Shown here: in pieces, positions 1-11,739 of the stretch
Numbering within the stretch: position 1 is the first letter of the stretch
How the letters are laid out: every line of letters begins with the position of its first letter
From: Ephemerocybe angulata
Taxonomy: Eukaryota; Basidiomycota; Agaricomycetes; Agaricales; Psathyrellaceae
Assembly (NCBI GenBank): GCA_013368325.1
Contig: JAACJK010000238.1
Span: 1-64,000 of the forward strand
Length of the DNA stretch: 64,000 nt
Direction of reading: 5' to 3'
Program-made: the position numbers and the translations under genes
The notes under the pieces: model-generated
Told to the model about the DNA's origin: nothing
What the model saw: only the letters and a program-made list of their open reading frames with translations
Databases searched by the model: none

Positions 1-1909
1 ACTCAGGCCGAAGGATAGGCGCCTGCGGGTCAATCTTCGCCAGGCGGCCCATCAGGTACTTTGACCATTGACATGCGATGTCATAGGAGATAAAGAAGGT
101 ACGCAGAATACCGAGCGCCATGACAACAATCCCCAGTGTAGGATAAAGTCCATATTGCAATACCTTAATATAATTAGTATATGTTCCAGGACTACACATA
201 TGCATTGGAAGGAACTCACCGCTCTCCTTCTGCAGATCGCACACTGCTGCTGGGCGTTTCATATTATGTCGGGCGCACTCTACCGTGGCAACACCAGATG
301 CCGCATAGCCTTGTCCAGGACTCACGTCAGCCAGGTTCACCGCGTCGTGACGGGAACAAGTGCTCTTGGGCTCCACCTCATCCTTGTGTTCTTCCAGGTA
401 ATTGGAAAACTTCGACTGCTTGACGAAGTAGGAGAACCCATTACTCAGCCCAGGATCGGCATTCTCGCTTGAGACATCTTTTCGCTTCAAGCGGAAGCAG
501 GCGTCAAGCGCCAGATTGAGTGCGTGAATATATCTATTTGAGGGTTAGACTGGATGGCAGATACTAGATAATCGACCTTACCTAGTCTCCTCGGGCTCAT
601 CCTCCCAGCCCTCGGGCATATTGATATTCGGATGCGGGCATGGCGGACAGAGCAGAGCGCATTCTCCTTCCTCAGTCTCCGCCGCTGATCGAATTGGATC
701 ATGGCCGCGCCTCGATCGCTTCAGAAGCTTCAGGTGCCTCCACTCATGCACCATTCTGAGGAAGCTAGGATATCTATCCTAAGGTCATTCAGTTAAAGTC
801 AGTAAATCACGGAGGATGTAACGTAGAATCAAACATACCTTCACTGCAACAAGACCTGTGTTATCTGTGAGGCGCGAGATGGTGTTGTAGAGCTCATAGG
901 GTGAGACCTTAGATTCATACTGCAGAAGTTCAAAGACTTCTAGAACACGAAAGGTCGCCGCTGACTTCGGATTGATTGTTGTCGCAGGATACAGCCTTCG
1001 TTCCAGAAGCTGATCTACTTGACCTTTCGTGGACGCACCACAGGTGCAGAAATCAATGCCAACGAGTGAACACCGTCGGTGTCGATTATAGTAAAGTCGT
1101 CTCCCAGGCTGTGTCTGGCATCGGGCATATCTCACTGAGACGTGCCCAAGCTGAAGGCGGAGCCCCAAGGTCTTGAGTGAAGTTTTGGCAAAATAGTGAC
1201 CGTTCCACTTCTGAATGGAACAAGCGGGGCTTATATGAGTAGAATGTGTCATCCGTTGATTCAAAATAGCTCACCTGAATTCGATGGAGCGGTTGATGTG
1301 AGTGGGTCGCCTTGGTGCAAGCACCACACATGAGGCTTGTATTATCGCAGCTCAGACAGCGATATTCTGCTTTGAGATCAGTCTTACACTGGAGGCAGGT
1401 ATCCGGTGGACTGTTTCCTCGGCCTTCCAAACAGAGAAGGCGGACCAGGTACATGTCAATGTGCTTAGTCCATTCATGTTTGGCTCGATCCTGCCTTGGG
1501 GTCAGTATAGTCACTGAGAAATAAGAAAGCCACACACTCCTTGGCCCGTAGGTTTTTTGTGGGCTCATCTGAGTGCGTAAGCCCTTCGGGGTCCTCCCAG
1601 GAGGCCTCATGTCTTTCTCGAGGAAACTATCAATATACGCTGGGTCCCAACCATTCTGCTCGCCCGCATCGATCCACGTTGCAAGTATCTCCTCCGTGGT
1701 TCGTGTGTCATTGACTGTGGCATCAGGTGCACACATCCCTGAAACGGAAGCCTGCTGCGTTTCTAATTTGAACCCTCCGAGATCCCGACTCTTGAGTTTC
1801 CTAGTCTGCAGGGTGCGAGACGTTGTCAATTGAGAGTCGATAATGGGTGGGGGGCGTCAAGTGTTGTGGGCGTATATGCTGACATCTTTATCTTGGTATT
1901 CTTACCCAT
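1..1909 (-). pseudogene. KDZ transposase, copy 1, cut by window edge and frameshifted
   Basis: This is the N-terminal and core half of the transposase described at 53743-57463, truncated by the window start. At least seven one-base indels relative to copy 2 break the frame: near 135, 225, 806, 1050, 1100, 1130 and 1600. Because all are homopolymer length changes with no excess of substitutions, they look like sequencing errors at a contig end and not decay. The CxC2 cluster, the DFTIID-type block and the Asp of LALDACFRLK are still readable in shifted frames. Confidence 0.85.
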
Positions 1910-2099
1910 TTTTCTTGAGTCCTTAGGCATGGTTTGGTGAAAGAGGGGCAATGACCGGTGACGTTGCATTGGTGCGCTCGGCGCAGACTTCAGAAATCAA
2001 TGTCCGGCCAGGTCGGCCTAGGATAGCTTTGACCATCGCCCACTCCTACACTTACCAAACGTTACACTACAATCACCCGGGACTTCAAACCCTTCCTCG

Positions 2100-2843
2100 A
2101 TGGGAAGAAATGCAAAATATTTTACTTTGGAGGAGAAAAAGAAAGCCCGAAGGAGCCGACGTGCAGCCTTGGCGCTTAGACCAGAGTAAGCACTGCGCAG
2201 GATATGGCATTATGACCACGCTGACATATGCCCAGGGTTGTGGCGAAGAGAAAAGCCGAAAACCACCGACAATACATACGAACCAAGCCGCCACCTATCC
2301 TCCCGACGCCGTCTTGCGACATGCTCGAATGGAGATACCATGCTCAAGATCGAAGCCACTACTCGAGCGTTTCATTCACGGTGAAGATATGCTCGTCCTC
2401 GATGCCGTTGAGCTCAGCCCAAGCTGCTTTGCAGCCCTCGCAGGATTACCTCCATACCCCACATCCCTCACATCCCTTGAAAGCTTTGAAGATATATATG
2501 GGCCCATATCTGCGGCGCTACACGGATACCTGATTCATCGCTACCGAGGGCAACTAGAGGATAGGATGAAGCAAATGCACGAGATGAAGGATGTCGAAGT
2601 CAAGGAGGACTCTGGGGTACATATCGCTTCCTCACAGCAAGCGCAGAGACTTTATCTCTGTCTTGGGGCGCACTCCTGTCATGCAGTATACCCCACCCAG
2701 TGCATTGTGTTCACCAACACTTTGTGGATATCACGGTTGCTCAAGTACGAAGCCGAGGATTTGGTAGCGCTGGACTCTAGTCGTAGTAACTACTTCGAGT
2801 ACGCACTGATCGCTTGTGGGACTTAGGCAATTTCTATCGCTGA
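2100..2843 (+). pseudogene. Copy 1 of the KDZ-linked 232-residue gene, frame broken
   Basis: Same gene as 57655-58404. Relative to that copy it has one-base losses near 2206, 2302, 2612, 2640, 2700 and 2790, which scatter the protein over several frames. All are homopolymer length changes, so the damage is more likely assembly error than mutation. Confidence 0.8.
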
Positions 2844-3993
2844 CACTGTACATTACTACTTATGACTATGCAAAGGTGCCTCAGGGTGAAAGGTGTGCAC
2901 GGCGTGGCTCGTTGATGCTGAGCCAGTGGCGGACACAACATCAACCTCTAACCCCCAGCGTAGCAGCCGTTTTCGCTCATTATGTTCCCGGTGCTCGTCG
3001 GTATTTTCCGTCAGAATTTGCCGGACCAGCTAGACTAGGTATCAGCCCATAGCACTACTAGCAGGTTATGTTACCTACCTCTCTCTCTCTCTTAAGTACT
3101 TAGTCATATCCGCCCTTTACGGCGGCCTGGCCAACGCTGCGTCCAATAATCAAAGAAGTCGTCAAGCCACGCGGCTCCTCGATCAGCCTTCACGGCTTCG
3201 CCAAATCATTGGCGTTCTCGACCAAGATGATCATTTGTACCGGATCGGGACGAGGTAGTGACTACTGATTGAAGATCAGAACTTAGCGGATCATCCCATT
3301 GCATTGAAACTGACCGTGGACATGGTTATGAGGCTTTAAGTCAAAGGTAAAAACATAAGAGAGTGGGGACTTTATACTGCGGTGTTGCTTATAAGGGTAT
3401 GCATCTATTCAATGACATAATACTTACGCAATAGCGGGACTTCGCAACTATTCGCGAGCGTGAGTTGTCTATTCGACTCGTATTCGACACTAAGGTCGAA
3501 AGAATTAAGGTCCCGAGCCACGCAGAACCAGCCACTTGAACAAACTTAAGCGGATGACGGAGCTCACTTCGGTCTTCTATTTGAGTTAAGTGGCACCTTC
3601 CAGGAGAGGCGGAGTGCCCGGTATAGGTGCATTTGCTGGCGGGTATCGACGGAAGGACGTCAGCGGATGATGTAGATGCACCAGCCCGCTTCACGCGCCC
3701 CCTGTCAACGAGCATTCCATTGCCGGGTTGGGAAAAGAAGAGAAGCTGGGACACGTTCCCAGCTTCTAGTGCGATTGACTCACAGCCCTGTCAATGAGTC
3801 CGGGCAACTTAGAGCGCGTAAGCGCTCAGGCAATCTTATCAATGCAAAGGGTACAGAAGGTGGGATTGGCGAGATGGGAGAATGTGTAGATACAAGATGT
3901 ACAAGAAAAAAAATCTACACATTATACACTGCGCGGTCCATGGCTTTTGAGTGCGCGAGAGCGCGCGGGGTCGGGAGTGATGCTAAATTTGGA
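2844..3993. other. Intergenic region with an 11-bp-stem hairpin
   Basis: No convincing gene. A perfect inverted repeat AGAAGCTGGGA / TCCCAGCTTCT with a 5-nt loop lies at 3741-3767. A short CT-rich run lies near 3080-3090. The counterpart is about 58405-59560. Confidence 0.6.
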
Positions 3994-5285
3994 TTAGCGC
4001 TGGCTACGACGAACACGGCGGGAGGCCTGAGGCCCGTAGAGGGTTTCGAAGAGGGGGGCGTCGGACATCGACACAGTGCGGTTGAGGTAGCGGTCGAAGT
4101 CGAACTCGCCGCTGAACACGATCTTGCGCAGACACGCGCGGAGCCTGACAAGGCCTCGTTGGGAAGAGGTGGCGTCGACGATGGAGGGGACGCCCGACCT
4201 GCGCGAACGGATGGCGAGCCTGAGCGAGGAGTGGATGACGCGCTTTTGGAACTGTGTAAGTAGGGAAAAATGGACAATAACGATGACTCACATCGCGGTA
4301 TGCCATCTCAAAGAGAGCGCGGTCAGTGTTTGGGGGTGTGGCAGGGAGAGCGCGGACTAGGAGCCAACGGTTCCAGAACACGCGCCAGTGGATCTCGGTT
4401 GACCCTCGTGCTAACAAAGTCTCGTTGTATCCGATGGCGCCGACTATGAAGTCGGCGACACATACCGCGGACCAGCCTTCATCTAGCAGAGCGGTGATGG
4501 CTAAGGCAAGGCCTAGGGGGACGTAGGGTGAGAGGGGAAAAAATGAAGACTGGGAAACGACTAACTGGAGGCCAATGGCATGTTGGATATGAGGTGTGAG
4601 GTTGGGTAGCAAGAGGATCTGGAGTTGTACGCATTCCCCAGGTCGAGTTAAATATTGGATCTAAAGAAGGACGACAGGGATTGCCAAATATATCCATCCC
4701 CGATCCCAAATCTGATGTTTCCCGATTTGGATGGCGTGCGAGCCAATCGCGATGTACAAACGGGTTCTCTGAGTTTCGCGCAAACATAGATATTGATATT
4801 CCATGGCATCCCGTTGTGCGATAACAGTCTTATCGGTCGCAAAATATATCGATTGCGCATATGTTTGAATTAGGTATACATCAATGTCCAGGAAATGATA
4901 TTTATAGCATCACTAAGAAATGCAACGATTCGACTTGAAATGCCCATAGTCAACTCGATTGGAATGTCGACCTTTTGTATGCGGGTCAAATATAACTATA
5001 TATATAGGTTACAAAACTATAGAATATCGTTGAACTGACCTCTTGAAGATGATAAGGCCAAGCAATGACTCGTGCGACCACTTGGATGCTCCGAAACCCA
5101 TATGTTGGCGTCCTGCGATTCACGCGAGCTTAACCGGTGCCCTCTCGACTGCACGATGCACCTTGAATGAAATAAATGGCATGGTGGTTCTCAGCTACAT
5201 CCCAGAGCCCAGCAAATACAGCCAACGTAGTCCCCAATCCCATCTCGAGCCCATGGTATTGCCGAGATCCCAAAGTCGCGAACAT
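3994..5285 (-). CDS. Unknown multi-exon membrane protein, copy 1
   Basis: I do not recognise the family. Well-supported coding exons are 5285-5162 (ATG start, 41 residues), 5112-5040 (phase fits), a probable exon ending near 4673 (WIYLAIP), one from 4618 to 4292, a 40-nt intron at 4252-4291 and a last exon 4251-3994 (stop TAA). The stretch between 5040 and about 4770 is unresolved. Several hydrophobic helices are visible (TTLAVFAGLW; WIYLAIP joined to ILLLPNL; PLGLALAITALL; ADFIVGAIGY), followed by a cytosolic-looking Arg-rich tail ending RRVRRSQR. It reads the same way as the viroplasmin-like gene upstream. It could be a small polytopic membrane protein captured with the KDZ block. The last two exons are the most secure part. 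Confidence 0.55.
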
Positions 5286-5712
5286 GACCTCTTGTCTGTT
5301 AGTCTCTCGAGTTCTGCTCAACGGACGCGTTGAGAAACATCCTTACAGACATGAATTGGGCTTCAATCACCATTTGAAGGTTTTACTTTACAGTATAACG
5401 CTATATTATGCCTGCTGATCCCTTGTCTGCTCCTCCAAACCTGAGAAATCGCTAAGTCCTCTGACCTCGGTTATTGCCGGCTGCGGAGTCCCAATGTCAT
5501 CGCTGCCGAGATAGGATGCCGAACGGGCGCCTAAATCCCAGAACCTCGAATATCTCATCCAAAAACTCAATAAAATGTGCCTTGCGATACTCATAACGTC
5601 GGAGACACACACATATGTATATATTGGCACGGGGGTAGCAAAAGTACAAGTACGAGTCGCACAGCAAAACACATAGTCGAGCAAAGTCCTTCAAGTCCCG
5701 AGAATTGCGATT

Positions 5713-6969
5713 CTAGACGTAAGCCACAATGCCCCGGTTGAAAGCCACCTCGTACGCCTGGAAGGCAGCCTCGAGGCTGCGATGGCGGCTGAAGCTGGCC
5801 GATGCCACTCCGGTTACGTAGGGCGAGGTGTTCTGCCTGCGGGAATGTCCAGCCATATAGAAGCAAATTAATAGAAGTTCGACTTACCATCCTCCGTATA
5901 TTCCAACACGAACACCCTTGGTAATCGCATAGTAACGCTCTTCTATTTGGAGAGAACAAATTAGATCTTTAGAAGCAGAAGCCGTAGTAGAAGACTTACC
6001 TCCATACCCAGTGAAGACGGCGTTCAAGGGCTGGGGCGGGGTCTGAGGGGTTGCACTGTTCGGACCAAGGGAGTGGAACCCGGGGATCACCGTGGAGATA
6101 GGGTAGGGACCCAGGCCAGCAGCAGCAGTGACGACCCCAGTGAGAGCGGCGACGGCGCTGGTCGGGACGTTAGGGGCGACGGGGGCTGCAGCTTGAGCAG
6201 CAGGGGGAACAGCTCCAACCACGGGTATAGCGATAGGGGCAGGGACAGCAGTGGCATTGGTGCCCGTGACAATGGCTGGGGCAGAGGTAGCTGGAGTGGG
6301 AGAAATGGTGAGTGCGGCGATGTTTGGGACGGTGGCGGCCACAGCAGGGGGCGCGGCTCCAGCGGAGCCTGGGAGAATCGAAGCACTAGCGCCACTAGTC
6401 TGCGCGGAAGGAAGCGCGGGAAGCGCGCCTGAGTAGGGAAGACCATGAAATGAGCACCGAGCTTCTGGAAATGACTCGAGCTATACGCACCATGAGTCAC
6501 AAGGCTTGAAATGATTCCCCCGTCGTCCTCAACTTTCACATCATCATCTTCCTCTGCGTTCACCTCGACATCAGACTCGTCCTCTGAGTCGGACGGAGGA
6601 GGCGCGTTTGGAACCATCAAAAACCCAGCGCCCTCACACACATTACAGGTCTCAGGATCTAATGCGGAGATTGGTCAAATATGCACATAATGAAAAGAAG
6701 GAACCGAAAGAAGCAACTGAGCGGAGGAGAGAGAAGAAGAGCTAGGAGAGAAGAGAAGCTTACGGTACTCGTACTCTTGCTGAGCGGCGGCATTGATCAT
6801 AAGGCGACCTAGTTGTATTGGTTAGATTGAGTATTCTAGTGTGAGCAGTGGAGTACCTACGCAGATCAATGGCGCGAATCATCGAGGTCAGCATGTCTCT
6901 CATCGGCAAAGAGAGCCGCAGGCCGCGGCCCGTGCTCCTCTCCTTGTTGGTGTTAGACTCGTTGGCCAT
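5713..6969 (-). CDS. Viroplasmin / RNase H1 N-terminal-like domain protein, 309 residues, copy 1
   Basis: Six exons: 6969-6861, 6808-6764, 6658-6491, 6428-6000, 5942-5888 and 5836-5713. Introns are 52, 105, 62, 57 and 51 nt, all GT-AG, and the exons total exactly 310 codons. The N-terminus is basic, then a CNVCEGAG segment and a long acidic patch (about residues 70-95). A low-complexity Ala/Pro/Thr/Val-rich linker follows (about 110-245). The C-terminus matches the caulimovirus viroplasmin fold: RYYAITKGVRVGIYGGW, then VTGVASASFSRHRSLEAAFQAY, ending AYV. Such domains bind RNA:DNA hybrids or double-stranded RNA in RNase H1; here there is no RNase H catalytic domain. In mushrooms these domains are common on disordered tails, with no known role. 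Divergent from the 1034-residue gene. Confidence 0.85.
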
Positions 6970-7311
6970 AGAATAGAAGACGGAGGGATGGTTGCTAGGT
7001 TCGACTATGGGAGGGCGGATATAGTGTTGGACAGGATGTACGCTACTAAGAAGGACTTTATAGATATCCGCCCTGTATTGATATCTGTTTACTCTGAGAT
7101 ACACTGAGATATGCTTTCGAAGGCGCAAATTTGACACTACTAGCTAGACTTTGGATTGTCGGACGCGAATAGTCCTCGTAGGGCATGTATGTTCCGTTAA
7201 GGATGTGCTTATCCATATGCGATTGAAGTCATCATGGTGTGAGGGGACTTCAAATTATTCAAGTAGTGCAAGGTCTATACGATTTTGAACTCTCCAATCC
7301 CCACTTTTGCA
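6970..7311. promoter_or_regulatory. Divergent promoter between viroplasmin-like and Ser/Pro-rich genes
   Basis: 342 bp separate the two start codons (6969 minus, 7312 plus). The region is AT-richer than its neighbours and holds no open frame of note. No clear TATA box was found. Copy 2 of the interval is 62537-62877. Confidence 0.45.
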
Positions 7312-10300
7312 ATGGCACCTGCAGGCTGGGCTTCTCCAGCCCAACTCAAACTCCTTACTTGTCTACTCCCTGAGTATGAGAAATGCCAGATCACCCGCCA
7401 CTACAAGCCATTCTGGACGATGGTCTACGCTCGTTATCTCAGTGAAAATCCCCTTATCGACGAACTATTCCCTGGATATGAAGTCGACGATCTAAACGAC
7501 GAGCAATTAGCCACCTACAGAAATAGGCTCGAGAAGCTCCAGGCGGTGAGTAGGCTATCTGGGTTTAGATTCATATTGAAGCTCACACCGGAGCAGCGTC
7601 TTCGAGACTGGTACAGGTGGAGGTGTAATGCCCGGAGCAGGAAAGTAGCCGTGACCGTTCCTGCCAAGGTCCTCAAGGCGATCTACTCTCCCCGCACTCG
7701 GGGCCCCAAGGCGTATGAAGCATATTCAAAGTTGTATCCCGACGAAGTTCGCGCAGCTGTCGATGTGCGATGTGAAGAGCTGGGTATTACTGGTAAGAAA
7801 AAGCTCAAGCTTTGGCATGGCGTCTGCCAGGAGCTCTATTCCAAAGCGACGGATGACAAGCTGAAAGCGGTGGACGACTATGTCGATTTGATGGGCAATC
7901 AGAAGGACAATGACGACGAAGTTGAGCTTTCTCCCAAGGATCGACAAAGGCATGTCGATTCAATTTAATTTTTGGCCGGTACTCTAACATGTGCATAGAC
8001 ATATCAATCTCCTCCCTGCAATTCTGAAAGCCGTCGTTGATCCTCCGGTTCGTAAAGCTGGTTTGATGGCTCTTGTCACCCTTGTCGGGCCGGTCCCGGA
8101 CTCTAGTGGGAAGATCTCGGCATGGACGTATGTGTCCGCTTTTTTTCAATGATATCCACTTAGCTTACCATATGTTTCTCGCATTGTCTAGCCTTCAATT
8201 CGGTGACAAGGAGGACACCCCTTTGTTCTCGTCTTCTTGGGTTGACCATGATAGACTGTATGTTGAGGCGGTCGCTCGCTTTGCGAAACGCCACGTATTT
8301 GGTACGTTGACTCTCGGTGGTTTCGCATATCTCTCCTCTGACTCGACCACTGTGCAGTGTCTGAGCCAGCTTCTCTGCAATCGGGAGATCCAGATCCACA
8401 GCAGAGTACGTATTTGGATCCCTCTGTTCCAAGCCTGCGGACTGAACTTATCGTTACCAGGTAAAAGCACGGCAACAGCAAATTCCGCTCGCGCTTCGCC
8501 GACCTCAGCTTCCTCAGTGACATCGGGGTCTTCTGAATCCGATGACCTGTCTATTTTGAGCTCATCCGCTGGTACTAGTCTCCCCTGCGAGGATGGATCT
8601 AAGGCTTCAGAGAACGACAGTATTTCTTATTCTAGCCCTTCCGCGGGTAACGATCTCCTTCCTTCGAATGAACATGGATGCTCTCATTCCCCAAACGGGC
8701 CTTCTCTGCGCTTGCCCAGTCCGCCTCGAATTCCGCGACACCTGCTTTCTGCTATCAGTACGGATCAAACTGGGGGTCGTTCCTGGACTTCGGGGCTCTC
8801 AACCTCGTATCCTACATTCTCTGGACCGCTCGAGTCCCTTACCGGTGCAGAATGTAAGTGCCCTCATGTTATTTGAATATGGGTTTCGCTCATGTATCGC
8901 TAGATTGGTCTGACTTGTCCAAAATTTCCTTGGGTCCAAACGGAACCCCACCTCTATCCGAATCACGCTTGAACACTGGCTCAAACTTTCTCGACGTGAA
9001 TTTGACAGATGACATCCCGCTCACTTGCCACGCAGCAGCCACATCCGCGCCTACCTTCGCGCCGGGTATGCTAGAATCCTCTCCTCCCTTCTTTCCTACC
9101 CACAATTTCGACATGTCACAGCCTCCAGTGGAGCCAACGGTCGCTTCACCCATGCGCTCTGCTGCTTCCACCTCCATCCCGCCTTCTTCTCAGCCTGAAT
9201 TTGGGCTTAGTGCAACATCTGTAATTCGGTCCCCCTTTGCAACCGTCGCTCCGCCCGCGCACTCCACCACTTTTACCTCCCTCCCGCCCCCTTCTCAGCC
9301 TTCTCAGCGCGGGTTCGAGCCTAAGTCAACATCTGGAAGTCCGCAATCCCTGTCAACCGTCACTTCACCCGCGCGCTCCACAGCTCTGACCTCCCTTCCG
9401 CCCTCTTCTCAGCCTTCCATCGCTTCTCCCGCGCACTCCGCTGCTTCCACCCCCCTCCCGCATTCTTCTCAGTCTTCTAATCCTGGGTTCGAGCCTAAGT
9501 TAACATCTGGAAATCTGCCGCCCCAGTCACCAGTCGCTTCGCCCACGTGCTCCACTGCTTCCACCTCCATTCCGAATTCTTCTCAACCCGGCGTTGAGCT
9601 GAATTCGTCCTCTGAATCTCGGCTCCCCAACGTCACTTCGCCTGCACACTCAATCATCTCCACTCCACCTTCCTCCCAGGCCACCCTCGAGGCGATATCG
9701 GCGTCTGGTGTTCGGTCGCCCAATTCAACTTCCACTCTGCCCACCGATCTCGAGCCTAGCTCTCCTTCTTCGCGTGTGATCATCGATCCTAGTCCTCGGC
9801 CTCAAGAGCCTCTGCCAGTCCCAGATTCCATCTCGAACACACAGGCAACACCTTCGTCTAACATTTCGACTTCTGCCGAGTCATCAGCCGATCAGCCTGC
9901 CAACTTAGAGGGTCCGTCGGCTGCGCAGGAGTCGACGGCTATCCACTCAAACGCTGTGAGTCATGCCCCCTCTCAAGTGCCTGATCCTAGCTCCGCGGGA
10001 GTGGGTGGCGTTCGTCGATCCAAGAGAATGCCCGCCCCCTCTTTAACTCGAGAGAGACTGCAGCAAATTGGGACCAACACCCTCTTCTACTCTGCGCCTG
10101 TGGCGAAGAACCTGGCTGCCCCTCCCGGCGACCCTGGATGGTACACGGCAGCGATGGCTGACTTGAGTGATACTAACCTTGGTGCTGTGTGGGGTAACCT
10201 TGTCGGGAAGTGGGACACACTGGAACAAGGTCTTGGTTTCGGTGCTCATGCGAAGGTATAGTCGACTTAATGCCTCATTGTAGAGTTACTTCTGACCATC

Positions 10301-10870
10301 CTCATCCTTTCAGGGAGCACTGCCGGTGAGGGACCGACCTGAAGAGTGGGCTAAATGGACAGCCAAGGGTTCGCATGGAGCACGTAATCACGCACGACCG
10401 CCCTTCATCGACGACCCCTCCGACATCGGCATAGCGATCATGCGATGGTGGAAGTCCTTTCAGCCCCTTTTTCGTGCTTCCGACGGCATTCTACCAGCCC
10501 CCATCTACGACGATCCCCTCCCCGTATCCGATGCATGGACTTACGTTCGAAGATCGGGTCCGAGTGGAACGGTGTCTCTCATGATGCTCATGTTATGGTG
10601 GGGTCGGGCAGCTGCTCCAGGCCCTGAGTTATATAGAGACGACTCACGCGACAGTTGGAAGGGTTTGGTTGAGGACGTGAGCAAGTGCTTTGACACGCTC
10701 ATCGCAACCAATCCCTACCGTGGCGTGAAGCGATCTGCCGATGAGAACATCCCGCCCCCTTCTACTTCAGAATCTCGGTCTAAAAGGTGTGTGTTTCCCA
10801 GTAGATTGTATTTGGCTTAGACCTCTGGACGATTACTCAACTCTTAGTCTTTGTTAGGTCCCGACGTTGA
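7312..10870 (+). CDS. 1034-residue Ser/Pro-rich protein of a mushroom-specific family, nine exons
   Basis: Exons: 7312-7545, 7597-7949, 7999-8127, 8192-8301, 8358-8405, 8461-8853, 8904-10255, 10314-10786, 10858-10870; they total exactly 1035 codons. The second intron starts GC (GCATGT), the only reading that keeps frame; the others are GT-AG. Residues 1-200 form a basic, Trp-containing globular region (start MAPAGWASPAQLKLLTCLLP; DWYRWRC near 85). A conserved-looking block QFGDKEDTPLF...RLYVEAVARF follows. Residues about 270-830 are degenerate Ser/Thr/Pro-rich repeats of the type SPAHS-TASTSLP-SSQP, period about 40 residues. The C-terminal part has MRWWKSFQP and LWWGRAAAPG. I know this layout as a large uncharacterised Agaricomycete family, often near transposons; its function is unknown. 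The acidic/Ser-rich middle is probably disordered. Confidence 0.8.
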
Positions 10871-11660
10871 TGTCGATGATCCACTCTGTTGTATCCTGGT
10901 GATGCGACAACCACAGTCTTTACGTGATCCTTTCCTTCACCTCTTCCGCATCCTCCGCACGAGGCGTCCCTGACCCTACTCCAAAAGATTTTCCTGACCC
11001 TTTTTGTTCACTCTGCCTGTTATGACTCATCGTCTCATTCTGTGTTACCTTTCGATCCATACCCTGTTCCACGCTCTCATTGTGATTCGGACATTCTGTC
11101 TTTCCATCCCCCACTCCCCTCTCCACGATTCGGACATTCTGACTTTCCATCCCCCACTCCCCTCCCCACTCAATTCTTTCTGATCCTTCCTCTCGATCTG
11201 GTTACCGTCCTCATGCAGCTTGCTGCCTGTTACGTCGCATTTTCCTTTCCCCCATGGACTTAGACCTTTCTGTAAATCGAGGACTGTACATGTGTTTGCC
11301 TCGTGTTCATTCTCTGTATACGTGCCCTTGTGTTGCCCTGTCGCCTGTATTGTAAATACCTTTCCCGTGCCCACATATTCAATGGAAAATGTGTGCACAT
11401 GAAAAATTCCTGCAGCTAAGTTCAAGCGGAGGTTTGGCAGAGGTTAGTCAGATCATGTTTTTTTTTTTTTCATTGTGGTACTCTCTGTGTTTCGAATAAG
11501 TCCGGCCAACTGGTGCAACAGAGACGTCACAGAAAGAGAGGGGACTTCTCGCCCTCAGTAGGGTGGTGACTTGGTACATGCTGCGTCGCGGATCCATCGT
11601 CCGTGGTGTATGGGCTGAGTATCGTCTCTGGGGGTCCCTGTAATGCACCGCACGAGGCAG
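10871..11660. other. Gene-free interval downstream of the Ser/Pro-rich gene
   Basis: Pyrimidine-rich, with a direct repeat of about 55 bp (GATTCGGACATTCTG...CCATCCCCCACTCCCCT) at about 11083-11165, and a run of 13 T at 11458-11470. Nothing coding is supported. Confidence 0.5.
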
Positions 11661-11739
11661 GTGATGTATAGTGCAACTTGGTGCATCATGTTGTGCGCGG
11701 TCTGCGGTGTGTCAAATGACCAGTAGTCTATCCCCCTGT

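Larger units (their letters stand above)
1..8435. repeat. Copy 1 of an 8.4-kb terminal direct repeat
   Basis: Position 1 matches position 55545 and the match runs to 8435 (= 64000), the last base of the window. Identity is close to complete. Copy 1 has about two dozen one-base deletions in homopolymers between 130 and 3210 (for example near 135, 225, 806, 1050, 1100, 1130, 1600, 2206, 2302, 2612, 2700, 2790). Between 3.9 and 7.0 kb there are only three substitutions (4285 and two near 6340) and no indel. The last 1.4 kb differs again by a few indels, there mostly faults of copy 2. The two copies stop matching where the window ends, so the true limits are not visible. Confidence 0.97.

Noticed and set aside
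1..3210. Copy-1 KDZ and 232-residue genes as true pseudogenes decaying after duplication
   Set aside because: Changes are nearly all homopolymer length differences clustered at the window edge, with hardly any substitutions; true decay would not look like this.
4004..4612. A single-exon 202-residue protein from this minus-strand frame
   Set aside because: It begins at a non-ATG codon, and its second half is out of frame relative to the clear exon after the 40-nt intron at 4252-4291.
5418..5700. A C-terminal exon ending near 5418 on the minus strand
   Set aside because: The tail looks protein-like, but no upstream exon joins to it and it lies downstream of the viroplasmin-like gene's stop; probably 3' UTR.
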